Shown: one piece after another, positions 8,574 through 17,455 of the stretch
Position numbering within the stretch: the first letter of the stretch is position 1
Layout: each line of letters starts with the position of its first letter
Assembly (NCBI GenBank): GCA_035635555.1
Contig: DASQAT010000056.1
Span: 1 to 64,000, forward strand
Reading direction: 5' to 3'
DNA: 64,000 bases
Source of the DNA: Candidatus Dormiibacterota bacterium
GTDB taxonomy: Bacteria > Acidobacteriota > Polarisedimenticolia > Gp22-AA2
Notes under the pieces: model-generated
What the model saw: only the letters and a program-made list of their open reading frames with translations
What the model was told of the DNA's origin: nothing
Databases searched by the model: none
Translations under genes and position numbers: made by a program

Positions 8574-9100
8574 CGGACACGGCCCTGTTCTCGGCTCCCT
8601 GGGACCAGAAACTGACCCTTGTGACGGTCGCGGGCTCGACGCTGCTTCTCCTGGGCGCGACGCTCGCGGTCTGGGTGTCGCTGACGATGGTCCCGCCCGG
8701 CCCCGGTCGCCTCCTGATTCTGGCCGGCGGCGTGCTGTCGCTCGGCGCCTTCGTCTTCGGCGCGCTCCTGGCGCCGCGCGGCTACACCGTCGCGGGGGAT
8801 CGCCTCACGATCGATCGCCTTCTCCGCCCCGTCGAGATCCCCCTGGCCGCGATTCGATCGGTGGAGCTCCTGTCATCCGACCGCCTGGCGGGCTCGTCGA
8901 GGACCCTCGGGTCCGGAGGGCTGTTCGGCTACTACGGTCTATTCCGCAACCAGGCCCTCGGCAGCTACCGGATGTACGCCACGCGGGGGGATGGCTACGT
9001 GCTCGTCCGCGCCGCGCAATCGTTCGTCCTGACACCCGATAGCCCCGAGCGGTTCATCGAGGCGATCGAGCGCCGCCGCGGTCCTTCGGGCGGGTCGTAG
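8570..9100 (+). CDS. PH-domain-like membrane protein
   Basis: A 176-residue protein with two N-terminal membrane helices (about residues 14-38 and 46-66) followed by a short beta-rich domain. The domain contains GYTVAGDRLTIDRLLRPVEIPLAAIRSVELLS and ends FVLTPDSPERFIEAIERR. This is the bacterial PH (bPH/DUF304-like) pattern of strand-rich cytosolic domains next to a membrane anchor; it also includes a glycine/tyrosine-rich loop, GGLFGYYGLF. The start ATG at 8570 overlaps the preceding stop. Function is unknown; membrane association within the radical SAM operon is the only firm inference. Confidence 0.75.
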   Translation: MTDTALFSAPWDQKLTLVTVAGSTLLLLGATLAVWVSLTMVPPGPGRLLILAGGVLSLGAFVFGALLAPRGYTVAGDRLTIDRLLRPVEIPLAAIRSVELLSSDRLAGSSRTLGSGGLFGYYGLFRNQALGSYRMYATRGDGYVLVRAAQSFVLTPDSPERFIEAIERRRGPSGGS

Positions 9101-9109
9101 GAGGATGGC

Positions 9110-10489
9110 ATGAGAGGGTTCTCGAATCTCGCGTGTCTCGCGCTTCTCCTCGTCGCGGCAGGGCGGGCCGGGGCGGCCGACCGGAAGCAGCCGGCCGACG
9201 ATCTGCAGGGAATCGCCGGAGGGTTCGTCGATCTTCTGGCGGCCGGCGATTTCGCCGCGGCGGTCAAGCGCTTCGATCCCGCCATGACGGCCGCCCTGCC
9301 GGCGGACAAGCTGCGCGACGTCTGGAAGAGCCTCAACACCCAGGCGGGCGCCTTCCAGAAGCAGACCGGGACTCGGGTCGCGAAGGAGTCGGGCTACCAG
9401 GTGGTCTTCGTCGCGTGCACGTTCGAGAAAGCGGTCCTGGAGGCGAAGATCGTGTTCGACGGCTCGAAGCGCATCGCCGGGCTGTTCTTCGTACCGCCGC
9501 CGGCGAGATCGGAATACACGCCGCCGGCGTACGCCCGGCCCGGGGCCTACGGCGAGGCCGACGTGCGCGTCGGGAGCCCGGACTGGCCGCTGCCGGGGAC
9601 GCTGTCGACCCCCGCGGGGCAGGGGCTCGTTCCGGGGGTCGTGCTGGTCCACGGCTCCGGTCCGCTCGATCGGGACGAGACTGTCGGCCCGAACCGGCCG
9701 TTCCGTGACCTGGCCTCAGGGCTGGCCTCGCGCGGCATCGCGGTGCTGCGCTACGACAAGCGGACGAGAGTCTACGCGGCCCGGTTGCAGGCGGAGTCCG
9801 ATCGGCTCACGCTCAACGAGGAGACCGTCGCCGACGCGGTGGAGGCGGTGCGGCTCCTGCGCGGAAGCCGCCGTGTGGACGCTTCCCGCGTGTTCGTCCT
9901 CGGCCACAGCCTGGGCGGGGTCGCCCTCCCTAGGATCGCGAGACTGGAGCCGGGGATCGCGGGGTTCGTCATGCTGGCCACTCCGAGCAGGCCCCTTCAG
10001 GAAGCCTACCTCGAGCAGATGGCCTATCTCGCCGCGCTCGACGGTGTCACGACCCCCGAAGAGCGCGCGCGGCTCGAAACGATACGGCATCAGGTCGAGC
10101 GGGTCGCTGCGCACGATTCCACGGCCGCCTCCGGCGCGGACCGGCCGGATGACCTTCCGCTCGGGCTCGGCCGCACCTACTGGGACGATCTCGCACGTCA
10201 CGACGCCGGCGAGGCGGCGACTCTTCTCAGGGGGCCCGTGCTCGTGCTCCAGGGGGGGAGGGACTACCAAGTGACGCGGGCCGACTTCGAGGGCTGGCGG
10301 CGGCTCCTCGCCGGACGCACCGACGTCGCGTTCAGGATCTATCCCGCCCTCAATCACCTGTTCATGGAAGGGGAAGGGATGGGAACGCCGGACGAGTACC
10401 TGGTCGCCGGCCACGTCGCTGCCGAGGTCGTCGAACAGATCGCGACCTGGGTCAAGGACCGGCCGGCCGCCACGCCCGCGCGCTCCTGA
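9110..10489 (+). CDS. Exported alpha/beta hydrolase with N-terminal DUF3887-like domain
   Basis: A 459-residue protein preceded by a clear GGAGG ribosome-binding site. Residues 1-20 form a signal peptide. Residues 28-125 resemble the DUF3887 module (DLLAAGDFAAAVKRFDPAMTAALP), which is common in front of hydrolases. The rest is an alpha/beta hydrolase of the dienelactone-hydrolase/acyl-peptidase type, with an oxyanion strand (VVLVHGSGPLDRDE), the nucleophile elbow GHSLGG and a C-terminal His in ALNHLFMEG. It is likely a periplasmic or lipoprotein-associated esterase or peptidase. It lies 9 bp after the PH-like gene and is the last gene of the operon, convergent with the FAD reductase gene. Confidence 0.87.
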   Translation: MRGFSNLACLALLLVAAGRAGAADRKQPADDLQGIAGGFVDLLAAGDFAAAVKRFDPAMTAALPADKLRDVWKSLNTQAGAFQKQTGTRVAKESGYQVVFVACTFEKAVLEAKIVFDGSKRIAGLFFVPPPARSEYTPPAYARPGAYGEADVRVGSPDWPLPGTLSTPAGQGLVPGVVLVHGSGPLDRDETVGPNRPFRDLASGLASRGIAVLRYDKRTRVYAARLQAESDRLTLNEETVADAVEAVRLLRGSRRVDASRVFVLGHSLGGVALPRIARLEPGIAGFVMLATPSRPLQEAYLEQMAYLAALDGVTTPEERARLETIRHQVERVAAHDSTAASGADRPDDLPLGLGRTYWDDLARHDAGEAATLLRGPVLVLQGGRDYQVTRADFEGWRRLLAGRTDVAFRIYPALNHLFMEGEGMGTPDEYLVAGHVAAEVVEQIATWVKDRPAATPARS

Positions 10490-10516
10490 ACGACCCGGGG
10501 CGGCCGACCCGCCGCC

Positions 10517-11728
10517 CTATGCGCGTATCAGTCGCGCCAGGAAGGCGGGGCGCAGGACCTCCGCCGCGTCCGTCGTGTCCCCCGTGACGCGCGCGAGGAG
10601 ATCGGCCAGGGACGGGTCGCGCCGCAGCCGGCGCGCGACCCAGTCGGTGAGCCGCGGGCTCTTCAGAAGTAGCTGAAGCAGTCGGTCGAGCCACAGACGG
10701 GAGCGGAAGAGGCGGCGTCGCTCCGCCTCGTACGGCTCGAGGGCGCGGCGCCCGGTCCGCCCGCGCACGAGGGCGCCGTCCAGGATCTCCGCCGCGAGCT
10801 CGGCGCCGCGCAGCGCCATGCCGATCCCCTCCCCAGTGAACGGGTCGTAGAATCCGGCAGCGTCTCCGACCAGAAGGACCGCATCGTCCACGCACCGGGC
10901 CGCACGGCAGGCCAGCGGACCGGTGGCCCACGGACCGGCCGCGATCTCGGCCCCCTCCAGGCGAGCGCGGGTGAGTGGGTGGGAGGCGAACCGCTCGCGC
11001 AGGAAATCGGCCAGGTGCGCGCGCCCACCCGTCACGCGTTCCAGATCGCCGCGATCGACCACGACACAGGCGTTGGCGAGACCTCCGGGGAGAGGGTTGA
11101 TGCCGCAGTAGCCGTACGGCGTGACGATCATCTCGCCGTGATCGACAGGCACCCTCGCCCCGCGGACGTGGGCCATCACCGCCCACTTGCGATGCCGGGG
11201 CTCGGGGCGTCTCAATCCGAGCCGGCGGGCCACGAACGAGTTGCGGCCGTCCGCCCCGACCAGGATCCGGGCGCGCAGCACCTCGCCGGCCGTGCCCCTC
11301 CGCACGGTCACCTCGAACCCGCCCGCGGCCGGACGCTGCAGCGATACGACGCGCGTCCCCTCGAGGACCACGGCGCCGCTCCGCCGCGCCCCTTCCAGGA
11401 GCACGCCGTCGAGGTCGAGACGCCGCATCGACAGGCCGCGAGCGTCCCCGGCGTAGCGCCCCAGGACCTCAGTCCCGTCCGGGGAGACCACCGCCATGCC
11501 GACGGGACGGCGTGGGGCGAGGAGGAGGATCCCGTCCAGCACCCCGAGGCGCGCAAAGATCGGGAGGGCCGACGGCGGGACGTACTCGCCGCAGATCTTG
11601 TGGCGCGGGAAACGTGCGGCGTCGCACAGCGCTACGGTGCGGCCGGCGCGCGTCAGGAGAGTCGCGAGGGTCGACCCGGCCGGTCCGCCGCCGGCGATCA
11701 CGACGTCGAACGACTGGCGGCCGGTCAT
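10517..11728 (-). CDS. FAD-dependent oxidoreductase of the geranylgeranyl reductase family
   Basis: A 403-residue flavoprotein. The N-terminal dinucleotide-binding motif is VVIAGGGPAGSTLATLL. It is followed by the CGEYVPPSAL segment, a GADGRNSFVARRLG strand and the second FAD motif VGDAAGFYDPFTGEGIGMAL. This order matches geranylgeranyl reductase/tryptophan halogenase-like class A flavoenzymes that reduce isoprenoid double bonds or oxidise polyketide-type substrates. Its ATG at 11728 overlaps the end of the ketoacyl synthase gene by 4 bp, so the two proteins probably act in the same lipid or polyene pathway. The actual substrate is unknown. Confidence 0.87.
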   Translation of the reverse strand: MTGRQSFDVVIAGGGPAGSTLATLLTRAGRTVALCDAARFPRHKICGEYVPPSALPIFARLGVLDGILLLAPRRPVGMAVVSPDGTEVLGRYAGDARGLSMRRLDLDGVLLEGARRSGAVVLEGTRVVSLQRPAAGGFEVTVRRGTAGEVLRARILVGADGRNSFVARRLGLRRPEPRHRKWAVMAHVRGARVPVDHGEMIVTPYGYCGINPLPGGLANACVVVDRGDLERVTGGRAHLADFLRERFASHPLTRARLEGAEIAAGPWATGPLACRAARCVDDAVLLVGDAAGFYDPFTGEGIGMALRGAELAAEILDGALVRGRTGRRALEPYEAERRRLFRSRLWLDRLLQLLLKSPRLTDWVARRLRRDPSLADLLARVTGDTTDAAEVLRPAFLARLIRA

Positions 11729-12969
11729 TGATCGGTCGCGCGCAGGACGATCGCCGAGTTCTTCGAGCCGAAGCCGATGCAGTTGCACAGGGCCAGGCGC
11801 GGGCGCGCCGCGCGCGCCCGGTTCGGCACGTAGTCGAGATCGCACTCGGGATCGGGTGAATCGTAGTTGATCGTCGGCGGCAGGAAACCCTCCCGCATCC
11901 CGAGGATCGTCGCCACGACCCCCGCCGCCCCGCTGGCCCCCTGCGCATGACCGATCATCGACTTCGTCGCCGAGGCCGGGACCCCGCTCGCCCGCCCTCC
12001 GAGGAGGCTCCTCACGGCCATCGTCTCGACGCGATCGTTCTGCCGGGTCGAGGTGCCGTGCAGGTTGATGTAGTCCACCTCCTCCGCCGGCGCCCCGGCG
12101 GACAGCAGCGCCAGCTCCATCGCGCGCGTCGATTCGGCGCCTTCCGCGCTCATGTGGACCCGGTGGTGCGCGTCGCAGGTCGAGCCGTACCCGGCCACCT
12201 CGGCGTAGACGCGGGCTCCGCGCCGCCGCGCGTGCCCGTCGTCCTCGAGGACCAGCATGAAGGCTCCTTCCCCGAGGACGAAACCGCTCCGGTCGCGGCT
12301 GAAGGGGCGCGAGGCCTTCCCGGGACGATCGTTCCAGCCGGTCGCGGCGGCGCGCATCCGGCAGAACCCCTCCATCATTCCGAGGGTGATGCAGGCCTCC
12401 GCCCCGCCGGTCAGGACGATCGGCTGATCGCCCCGGCGCACGGCGTGCAGGGCGTAGCCGATCGCGTCGGTGCTGCTGGTGCAGCCGTTGCTGAGGACGT
12501 GCGACGGGCCGGCGAACCCGAAGCGGATGCTCAGCTCGCTGCTCACCATCCCGATGACGGAGGACGAGATGGCGAATGGATTGACGCGCCTGATCCCGTG
12601 TCGGTAGTACCTTTCGTACTGGCGCTCGGCGAAATCGGCGGCGCCCGCGCCGGTGCCGATCACGACGCCGACGTCGCCGCGGGTGCCTTCGGGCGGGTCC
12701 ACCGGCAGCCCGGCGTCGCGCAGCGCCTCCTGCGCGGCCACGATCGACAGCGGCACGATCCGGCCGACGCGCGGCAGGTCCTCCGCGTCGAGGTGTGCTG
12801 ACGGATCGAATCCCGGGACCTCGGCCGCCACCTGGCAGGGCAGGTCGTCCGGATCGAAGAGGGTGATGCGCCGGGTGGCGCTCGCTCCCTCGCGCAGGCC
12901 GCGCAGGTACGCATCCACTCCGAGGCCGAAGGGGGAGACGACGCCGAGACCGGTGACGACGGCGGCCAT
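11725..12969 (-). CDS. Beta-ketoacyl-ACP synthase (FabF-like)
   Basis: A 414-residue thiolase-fold condensing enzyme. The N-terminus VVTGLGVVSPFG is the KAS II signature. The catalytic Cys lies in SNGCTSSTDAI, and the two catalytic histidines in NLHGTSTRQND and KSMIGHAQGASG. It would perform decarboxylative Claisen condensation on acyl carrier protein substrates. Its place between a membrane glycosyltransferase (14 bp upstream) and an FAD reductase (4-bp overlap), away from other fab genes, suggests a specialised lipid, aryl-polyene or polyketide pathway. Neither an acyl carrier protein nor a chain-length-factor partner is visible nearby. The ATG at 12969 is the only start that keeps the family N-terminus. 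Confidence 0.9.
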   Translation of the reverse strand: MAAVVTGLGVVSPFGLGVDAYLRGLREGASATRRITLFDPDDLPCQVAAEVPGFDPSAHLDAEDLPRVGRIVPLSIVAAQEALRDAGLPVDPPEGTRGDVGVVIGTGAGAADFAERQYERYYRHGIRRVNPFAISSSVIGMVSSELSIRFGFAGPSHVLSNGCTSSTDAIGYALHAVRRGDQPIVLTGGAEACITLGMMEGFCRMRAAATGWNDRPGKASRPFSRDRSGFVLGEGAFMLVLEDDGHARRRGARVYAEVAGYGSTCDAHHRVHMSAEGAESTRAMELALLSAGAPAEEVDYINLHGTSTRQNDRVETMAVRSLLGGRASGVPASATKSMIGHAQGASGAAGVVATILGMREGFLPPTINYDSPDPECDLDYVPNRARAARPRLALCNCIGFGSKNSAIVLRATDQ

Positions 12970-12983
12970 GGCGATCGAGTCTA

Positions 12984-14414
12984 TCACCCGGCCCGGGAGT
13001 CGGCGACGCGCGCCGCGGACTCCTCCCGGGCGCGGAGCGCTTCCCGCAGGCAGTCGGCGCCCAGAAGGACATAGAACGGCGCGTACTCCACCACGCGAAT
13101 CCACGGGTACGGCTCCAGCGCACGGCCGGCGGCCCCCAGGTTGACGTACGCCAGGGAGACGAGGCCGGTGAGGAGCAGGAAGGGGCGCGACGGGAACAGG
13201 CAGAGCCACGGGAGCACCCACAGGAAATACCAGGGGTGTGCGGTCGGAGACAGAAGCAGGGCCGCGGCGGTCAGGAGAAAGCAGCCGCGCAGCGGGTCGG
13301 CGCGCCTGAGCCAGAGCCCGACGGCGAACACCAGCAGGGCAAGAGCACAGAGGCCCTTCGCGAGATCGACCGGGTAGACGTAGGCGTACAGACGGTCGAG
13401 TCCTCCCGTGTGCGGGATGCAACTCCGCGTCCAGGCAATGGCGCTCTTGAGTCGCGGTGTCGGATCGAGTGCGTCGATCGCGGCATAGACCAGCGCGAAC
13501 AGCGACTCGTTCGCCAGCCAGCGATCGGAGTAGGCTCGCAGCCCGGCGAAGAGGCGCCGCCCGGCGGCGTGGAACGGCCAGTACGCCGCGATCAGCAGGG
13601 TCGGGACGAGCAGCAGAGAGCGGGCCCGGACCGAACGCAGAAGCGGCGCCATCAGGACGAGCGGGAACAGCTTCACGAGACCGCCCATCGTGAGGGCCAG
13701 GGTCGCGCGGTGTTCCCTTTTCTGTATAATCGCTCGGGCCGCCAGGAGAACGAACAGGATGGCGGCCGGCTCGAGGTGGCCACTCCAGGCCGTCTCCGTC
13801 ACCGCCAGCGGATTCCAGGCATAGATCAGCGAGAGCACCGGCGGCCGACCCCGCGCCCGGAGAAGAGCTCGCAGGGCGACGATCACGAGCAGGTCCGCGA
13901 CGATCACGAGGAGCTTGATGCCGTAGACACCGGCCTGGAGCGCCGCCCCCGCCGCGAACAGCGCCTGCGCCGCCGGCGGATAGATCGTCGGGATCTCCGC
14001 GTGCTCGATGCGCGCGATCTCCTTATCGTCCGGGGACGCCGCGACACGCGAGGCGGGCGTCTCGAGAAACGGATTCCCGCCGGACAGCGTGACGCGGCCG
14101 TCCAACAGATAGCGGTACAGATCATGACTGAGGGCCGGGGGAGCGGCGAGAAATGTCAGCCGGAACAGGCACGCGAGTCCGAGGACGAGAGGACCCGCCC
14201 CCTCGCTCTTCCCCCGGAGCGTGTCACGGACCGCGAGGAGGTAGAGGAGGAACACGACGAAGTACAGGACGAGGAAGAAAGAGGTGCGGCCGGGAGCGGG
14301 TTTCGCCGCGAGCAGGAGGAGGAAGCCGCACTCCATCGCCAGTCCGAAGACGAACAGACGGGAAAGGGACCGCTGCAAGGTCCGCGCATCGTAACAGAGG
14401 CCCCGGCGACCCAC
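12984..14414 (-). CDS. Polytopic membrane glycosyltransferase (GT87/mannosyltransferase-like)
   Basis: About 476 residues with ten or more hydrophobic helices. A conserved early loop reads LSHDLYRYLLDGRVTLSGGNPFLETP, followed by IPTIYPPAAQALFA, which is the pattern of DUF2029/GT87 polyprenyl-phosphate-dependent mannosyltransferases (Asp-His loop acceptors). A later loop, TAHPWYFLWVLPWL, also fits. It would transfer a sugar from a lipid-linked donor on the outer side of the inner membrane. The start is uncertain: GTG at 14414 avoids overlap with the divergent GT2 gene, a TTG at 14378 is possible, and an upstream GTG at 14450 would run into that gene. It leads the operon with the ketoacyl synthase and FAD reductase. 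Confidence 0.82.
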   Translation of the reverse strand: MGRRGLCYDARTLQRSLSRLFVFGLAMECGFLLLLAAKPAPGRTSFFLVLYFVVFLLYLLAVRDTLRGKSEGAGPLVLGLACLFRLTFLAAPPALSHDLYRYLLDGRVTLSGGNPFLETPASRVAASPDDKEIARIEHAEIPTIYPPAAQALFAAGAALQAGVYGIKLLVIVADLLVIVALRALLRARGRPPVLSLIYAWNPLAVTETAWSGHLEPAAILFVLLAARAIIQKREHRATLALTMGGLVKLFPLVLMAPLLRSVRARSLLLVPTLLIAAYWPFHAAGRRLFAGLRAYSDRWLANESLFALVYAAIDALDPTPRLKSAIAWTRSCIPHTGGLDRLYAYVYPVDLAKGLCALALLVFAVGLWLRRADPLRGCFLLTAAALLLSPTAHPWYFLWVLPWLCLFPSRPFLLLTGLVSLAYVNLGAAGRALEPYPWIRVVEYAPFYVLLGADCLREALRAREESAARVADSRAG

Positions 14415-14421
14415 AAGTGAG

Positions 14422-15969
14422 GTGCCCCGCGTGACCGTCGTCCTTGGCACGATCGTCGCGGCCTACTACGCGACGCTGCTCCTGCTCTCGATCTACGGCG
14501 CGCACCGTTATTCCCTGCTGCGTCTTTATCACAGGCACAAACCGTCCGACACGCGCCCCCCGCCGCCGCTCGACCCGCTCCCCGTGGTGACAGTGCAGCT
14601 TCCCGTGTACAACGAGCGCTACGTCGTCGAGCGCCTCATCCGCGCCGCCTGCGCCCTCGACTACCCTGCCGATCGCCTGGAGATCCAGGTGCTGGACGAC
14701 TCGGCGGATGACACGCAGCGCCTCGCGGCGGACACCGTTGAATCGATGCGCCGGCTCGGGCACGACGTCGTGCACCTGCGCCGCGGGGGCCGCGAGGGGT
14801 TCAAGGCCGGGGCGCTGGCGTACGGTCTGGCGCGCGCGAAGGGAGACCTGATCGCGATGTTCGACGCCGATTTCGTACCGCCCCCGTCGTTCCTCCTCGA
14901 CCTCGTGCACCACTTCGGCGACCCGCGCGTCGGAATGGTGCAGGCGCGCTGGGGGCACCTCAATCGCGAGTACTCGGTCCTGACCCGCATCCAGTCGATC
15001 TACCTGGACGGGCACTTCGTCATCGAGCACGCCGCGCGGCACCGCGCCGGCTGCTTCTTCAATTTCAACGGCACCGCCGGAGTCTGGAGACGGGCCTGCA
15101 TCGAGTCGGCCGGCGGCTGGCAGTCCGACACCCTCACCGAGGACCTCGACCTGTCGTACCGCGCGCAGCTCAAGGGATGGGAGTTCGTGTTCCTGCCGGA
15201 CGTCACGGCCCCCGCCGAGCTGCCGGCCGACAACGACGCCTTCAAGACGCAGCAGCACCGCTGGACCCTGGGTTCCATCCAGTCGGGCCGGAAGATCCTG
15301 CCGCGGCTCCTGCGCGCGCGCCTTCCGCTCAAGGTGAAGGTGGAGGCGTTCTTCCACCTCACCAACAACAGCGCCTACGCCCTCATGCTGCTCCTGGCGA
15401 TCCTCATCGTGCCGGCCGTGCTCGCCCGCCGCGCGCTGGGCCTCGACGGGCTGGTCTACATCGACCTGCCGCTCTTCCTCCTGTCGACCCTCTCGATCTC
15501 CATCTTCTACGTGTGCGCGGAGCGCGAGGTGCACGAGGACTGGCTGACGAGCCTGGCCTACCTGCCGTTCCTGATGTCCCTGGGAATCGGGCTCAGCCTC
15601 AACAATGCGCGCGCGGTCTGGAGCGGCTGTTCCGGGAGACGCGTCGAGTTCCTGCGCACCCCGAAGCACAGTCTGCAGGGGACGGACGGGGACTGGAGCC
15701 GTTCGTCCTACCGCGGGCTCCGCCGACGCGGCTGGACGGCCGCGGAAATGCTCCTGGGTATTTATTTCACCGCCGCAAGCGCCTGCGCCATCATCACGGG
15801 GAATGCGTCCGTCCTTCCCTTCTTCCTCCTGTTCCAGATGGGGTACCTCTACACCTCGTTCCTGTCGCTCGCCCAGGCACTGCGCCGGCGTCTCGAGTCG
15901 GCGGCCCTTCTCCGAGCCTTGCGAGAAGCGGAGAAGAAACGCCTTGACGCCGACCCCGGTGCGGCGTAG
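14422..15969 (+). CDS. Cellulose-synthase-like family 2 glycosyltransferase
   Basis: A 515-residue processive GT2 enzyme. An N-terminal helix (about 5-25) precedes the GT-A domain, which has DDS, the metal-binding DAD in [10 protein letters not shown], the catalytic TED in [11 protein letters not shown] and QQHRW (QxxRW) in order. Several membrane helices form the C-terminus. This is the architecture of beta-glucan/glucomannan synthases (CslA/CslC-like), which polymerise and export a polysaccharide. No PilZ domain, BcsB or other subunit is fused or adjacent. The GTG start at 14422 is divergent from the membrane glycosyltransferase. A TED-loop and QxxRW this complete argue for a functional enzyme. 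Confidence 0.9.
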   Translation: MPRVTVVLGTIVAAYYATLLLLSIYGAHRYSLLRLYHRHKPSDTRPPPPLDPLPVVTVQLPVYNERYVVERLIRAACALDYPADRLEIQVLDDSADDTQRLAADTVESMRRLGHDVVHLRRGGREGFKAGALAYGLARAKGDLIAMFDADFVPPPSFLLDLVHHFGDPRVGMVQARWGHLNREYSVLTRIQSIYLDGHFVIEHAARHRAGCFFNFNGTAGVWRRACIESAGGWQSDTLTEDLDLSYRAQLKGWEFVFLPDVTAPAELPADNDAFKTQQHRWTLGSIQSGRKILPRLLRARLPLKVKVEAFFHLTNNSAYALMLLLAILIVPAVLARRALGLDGLVYIDLPLFLLSTLSISIFYVCAEREVHEDWLTSLAYLPFLMSLGIGLSLNNARAVWSGCSGRRVEFLRTPKHSLQGTDGDWSRSSYRGLRRRGWTAAEMLLGIYFTAASACAIITGNASVLPFFLLFQMGYLYTSFLSLAQALRRRLESAALLRALREAEKKRLDADPGAA

Positions 15970-16062
15970 ATGAGTGCGCGACACACATCACTCGAACCCG
16001 TCATTCGCTGATCGTCCATCGCCGCCCCCCGGTCTGAGCCGGTTGCAGCCCAGGGAGGGACT

Positions 16063-17256
16063 GTGCTGCCGCTGCGGACCATCGTCGCTCCCGGTATCCT
16101 GGCCTGCATCTTCATCTGTCCCGCCGGTGCTTTCGGCGTGCCGCTCGTTTCCGGCCCGGCCGGCTGCGCCCTGGAGCTGCGGGCGCGCGACGCCTCCGGT
16201 AACACGATCCTGATGACGGTCGCCTACGCGCTCGATCGCCCCGGTCTGGTCCTGGCCTCCCTGTCGGCCGCGGCGCGCCTGCGGACTCAATGGCAGCGCC
16301 TGCAGACGGTGCCCGATCCCGGATCGGCGGGGCCGGGGGATGGCCCCGCCCCGATCGAGGTGACCGAGGTCCTCCTCCAGGACCCGAGCCGGGATCTGGT
16401 GCTCCTGCGCGCCCCGGGGCTCGCGGCGTGCGGCGGAGAAGGGGACGGTGCCGAGGACGAACAAGCCGCCCCGGCGCCCGCCCCGGCAGAAGGGGACACG
16501 CTCGTCGGCCTGCGGGACCGCGACGGCTACCGGCCGCGCGTCTTCCAGGCGCGTCTCGACAAGATGATCGCCCTGGGGGCCGGCCCCGGGCTCCTGCGCG
16601 TCCGCATTCCCGACGGGGGCGGCGCGGGATCAGGTTTCCTGTTCGACCGTCACCACCGTCTGTTCGGCTCCATCCTGCCGCCTCCCCCCGGCGGCGATCG
16701 ATTGTTCGCCTGCGCCGTGCCGATCGATCGCAGCGAGATCGACGTCGCCGCGTCCGGCCCCGGTCTTCCGGTGCCGGACGCGCTGGCGCGCCCCGCGGAC
16801 GACTTCTCGCGCAGCGCCGCGGGGCTCTGGGCGCAGGCGCTCCTCCTGACGCGCGACGACCAGGCGGATCGGGCGCTGCACCTCCTGGACGACGTGGCGC
16901 GTATTTCGGGAGATTCCGATGTCCTGATGCTGGAGCGCGGCGGCCGCCTGTTCCGCATCGGCAGGACCGATGCCGCCATCGCGGACTTCGAGCGCGCCGC
17001 TCGGCTCAGCCCGCGCCTGCACCTCGCCCGGTTCAATCTCGGCGTGGCCTACGGCACGGCCGGCCGCTACGAGGACGCGATCGACTCGTTCACGCACGCC
17101 CTCGAGATCGAGCCGCTCCACGCGCAGACCCACTTTCAGCTCGCGCTCGCGCTGATGGCGACGCACCGGGCCGAGGGGGCGCGACGCGAATGCGACAGCC
17201 TCGAGAAGATCGATCCGGCGCTGGCGCGCGATCTGCGCGCCGCGCTGCCCTTCTGA
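16063..17256 (+). CDS. Exported protein with trypsin-like-fold N-terminal half and TPR C-terminus
   Basis: A 397-residue protein starting at GTG 16063, 6 nt after AGGGAGG. Residues 1-25 are a signal peptide. The N-terminal half looks like a degenerate S1 trypsin-type fold: strands with LVLLRAPGL and a PDGGGAGSGFLFD segment replacing the usual GNSGGP. I see no intact catalytic triad. The C-terminal 150 residues hold TPR helices, including AIADFERAARLSPRLHLARFNLGVAYG and YEDAIDSFTHALEIEPLHAQTHFQLALAL. It is probably a periplasmic scaffold or chaperone-like protein. It precedes the TonB-dependent receptor but has its own 200-bp gap. Confidence 0.75.
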   Translation: MLPLRTIVAPGILACIFICPAGAFGVPLVSGPAGCALELRARDASGNTILMTVAYALDRPGLVLASLSAAARLRTQWQRLQTVPDPGSAGPGDGPAPIEVTEVLLQDPSRDLVLLRAPGLAACGGEGDGAEDEQAAPAPAPAEGDTLVGLRDRDGYRPRVFQARLDKMIALGAGPGLLRVRIPDGGGAGSGFLFDRHHRLFGSILPPPPGGDRLFACAVPIDRSEIDVAASGPGLPVPDALARPADDFSRSAAGLWAQALLLTRDDQADRALHLLDDVARISGDSDVLMLERGGRLFRIGRTDAAIADFERAARLSPRLHLARFNLGVAYGTAGRYEDAIDSFTHALEIEPLHAQTHFQLALALMATHRAEGARRECDSLEKIDPALARDLRAALPF

Positions 17257-17319
17257 GCCGGCCGCCCCGCCGCCCGATCACAACTCCGTAATACCGCTCC
17301 GACAATCCTCGTACCTCCC

Positions 17320-17347
17320 TTGCGTTCGCCCGCACGGACCTTATATT
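17320..17347 (+). promoter_or_regulatory. Putative sigma70-type promoter of the TonB-dependent receptor
   Basis: TTGCGT at 17320-17325 and TATATT at 17342-17347 are spaced by 16 bp and lie about 110 bp before the receptor start. The -10 hexamer is good and the -35 is moderate. The intervening leader (17348-17455) contains no obvious riboswitch fold or small ORF that I can support. Confidence 0.45.
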
Positions 17348-17455
17348 GCGATTGCGTGATTCCCGAGGCCCGTCGATGGCCCGGAGAATCGGAGCACGCC
17401 CCGTGCGTCGGCGACGACGTCGCGTGGCGGCGTCGATTGACGGAGTCGGAGGGAG

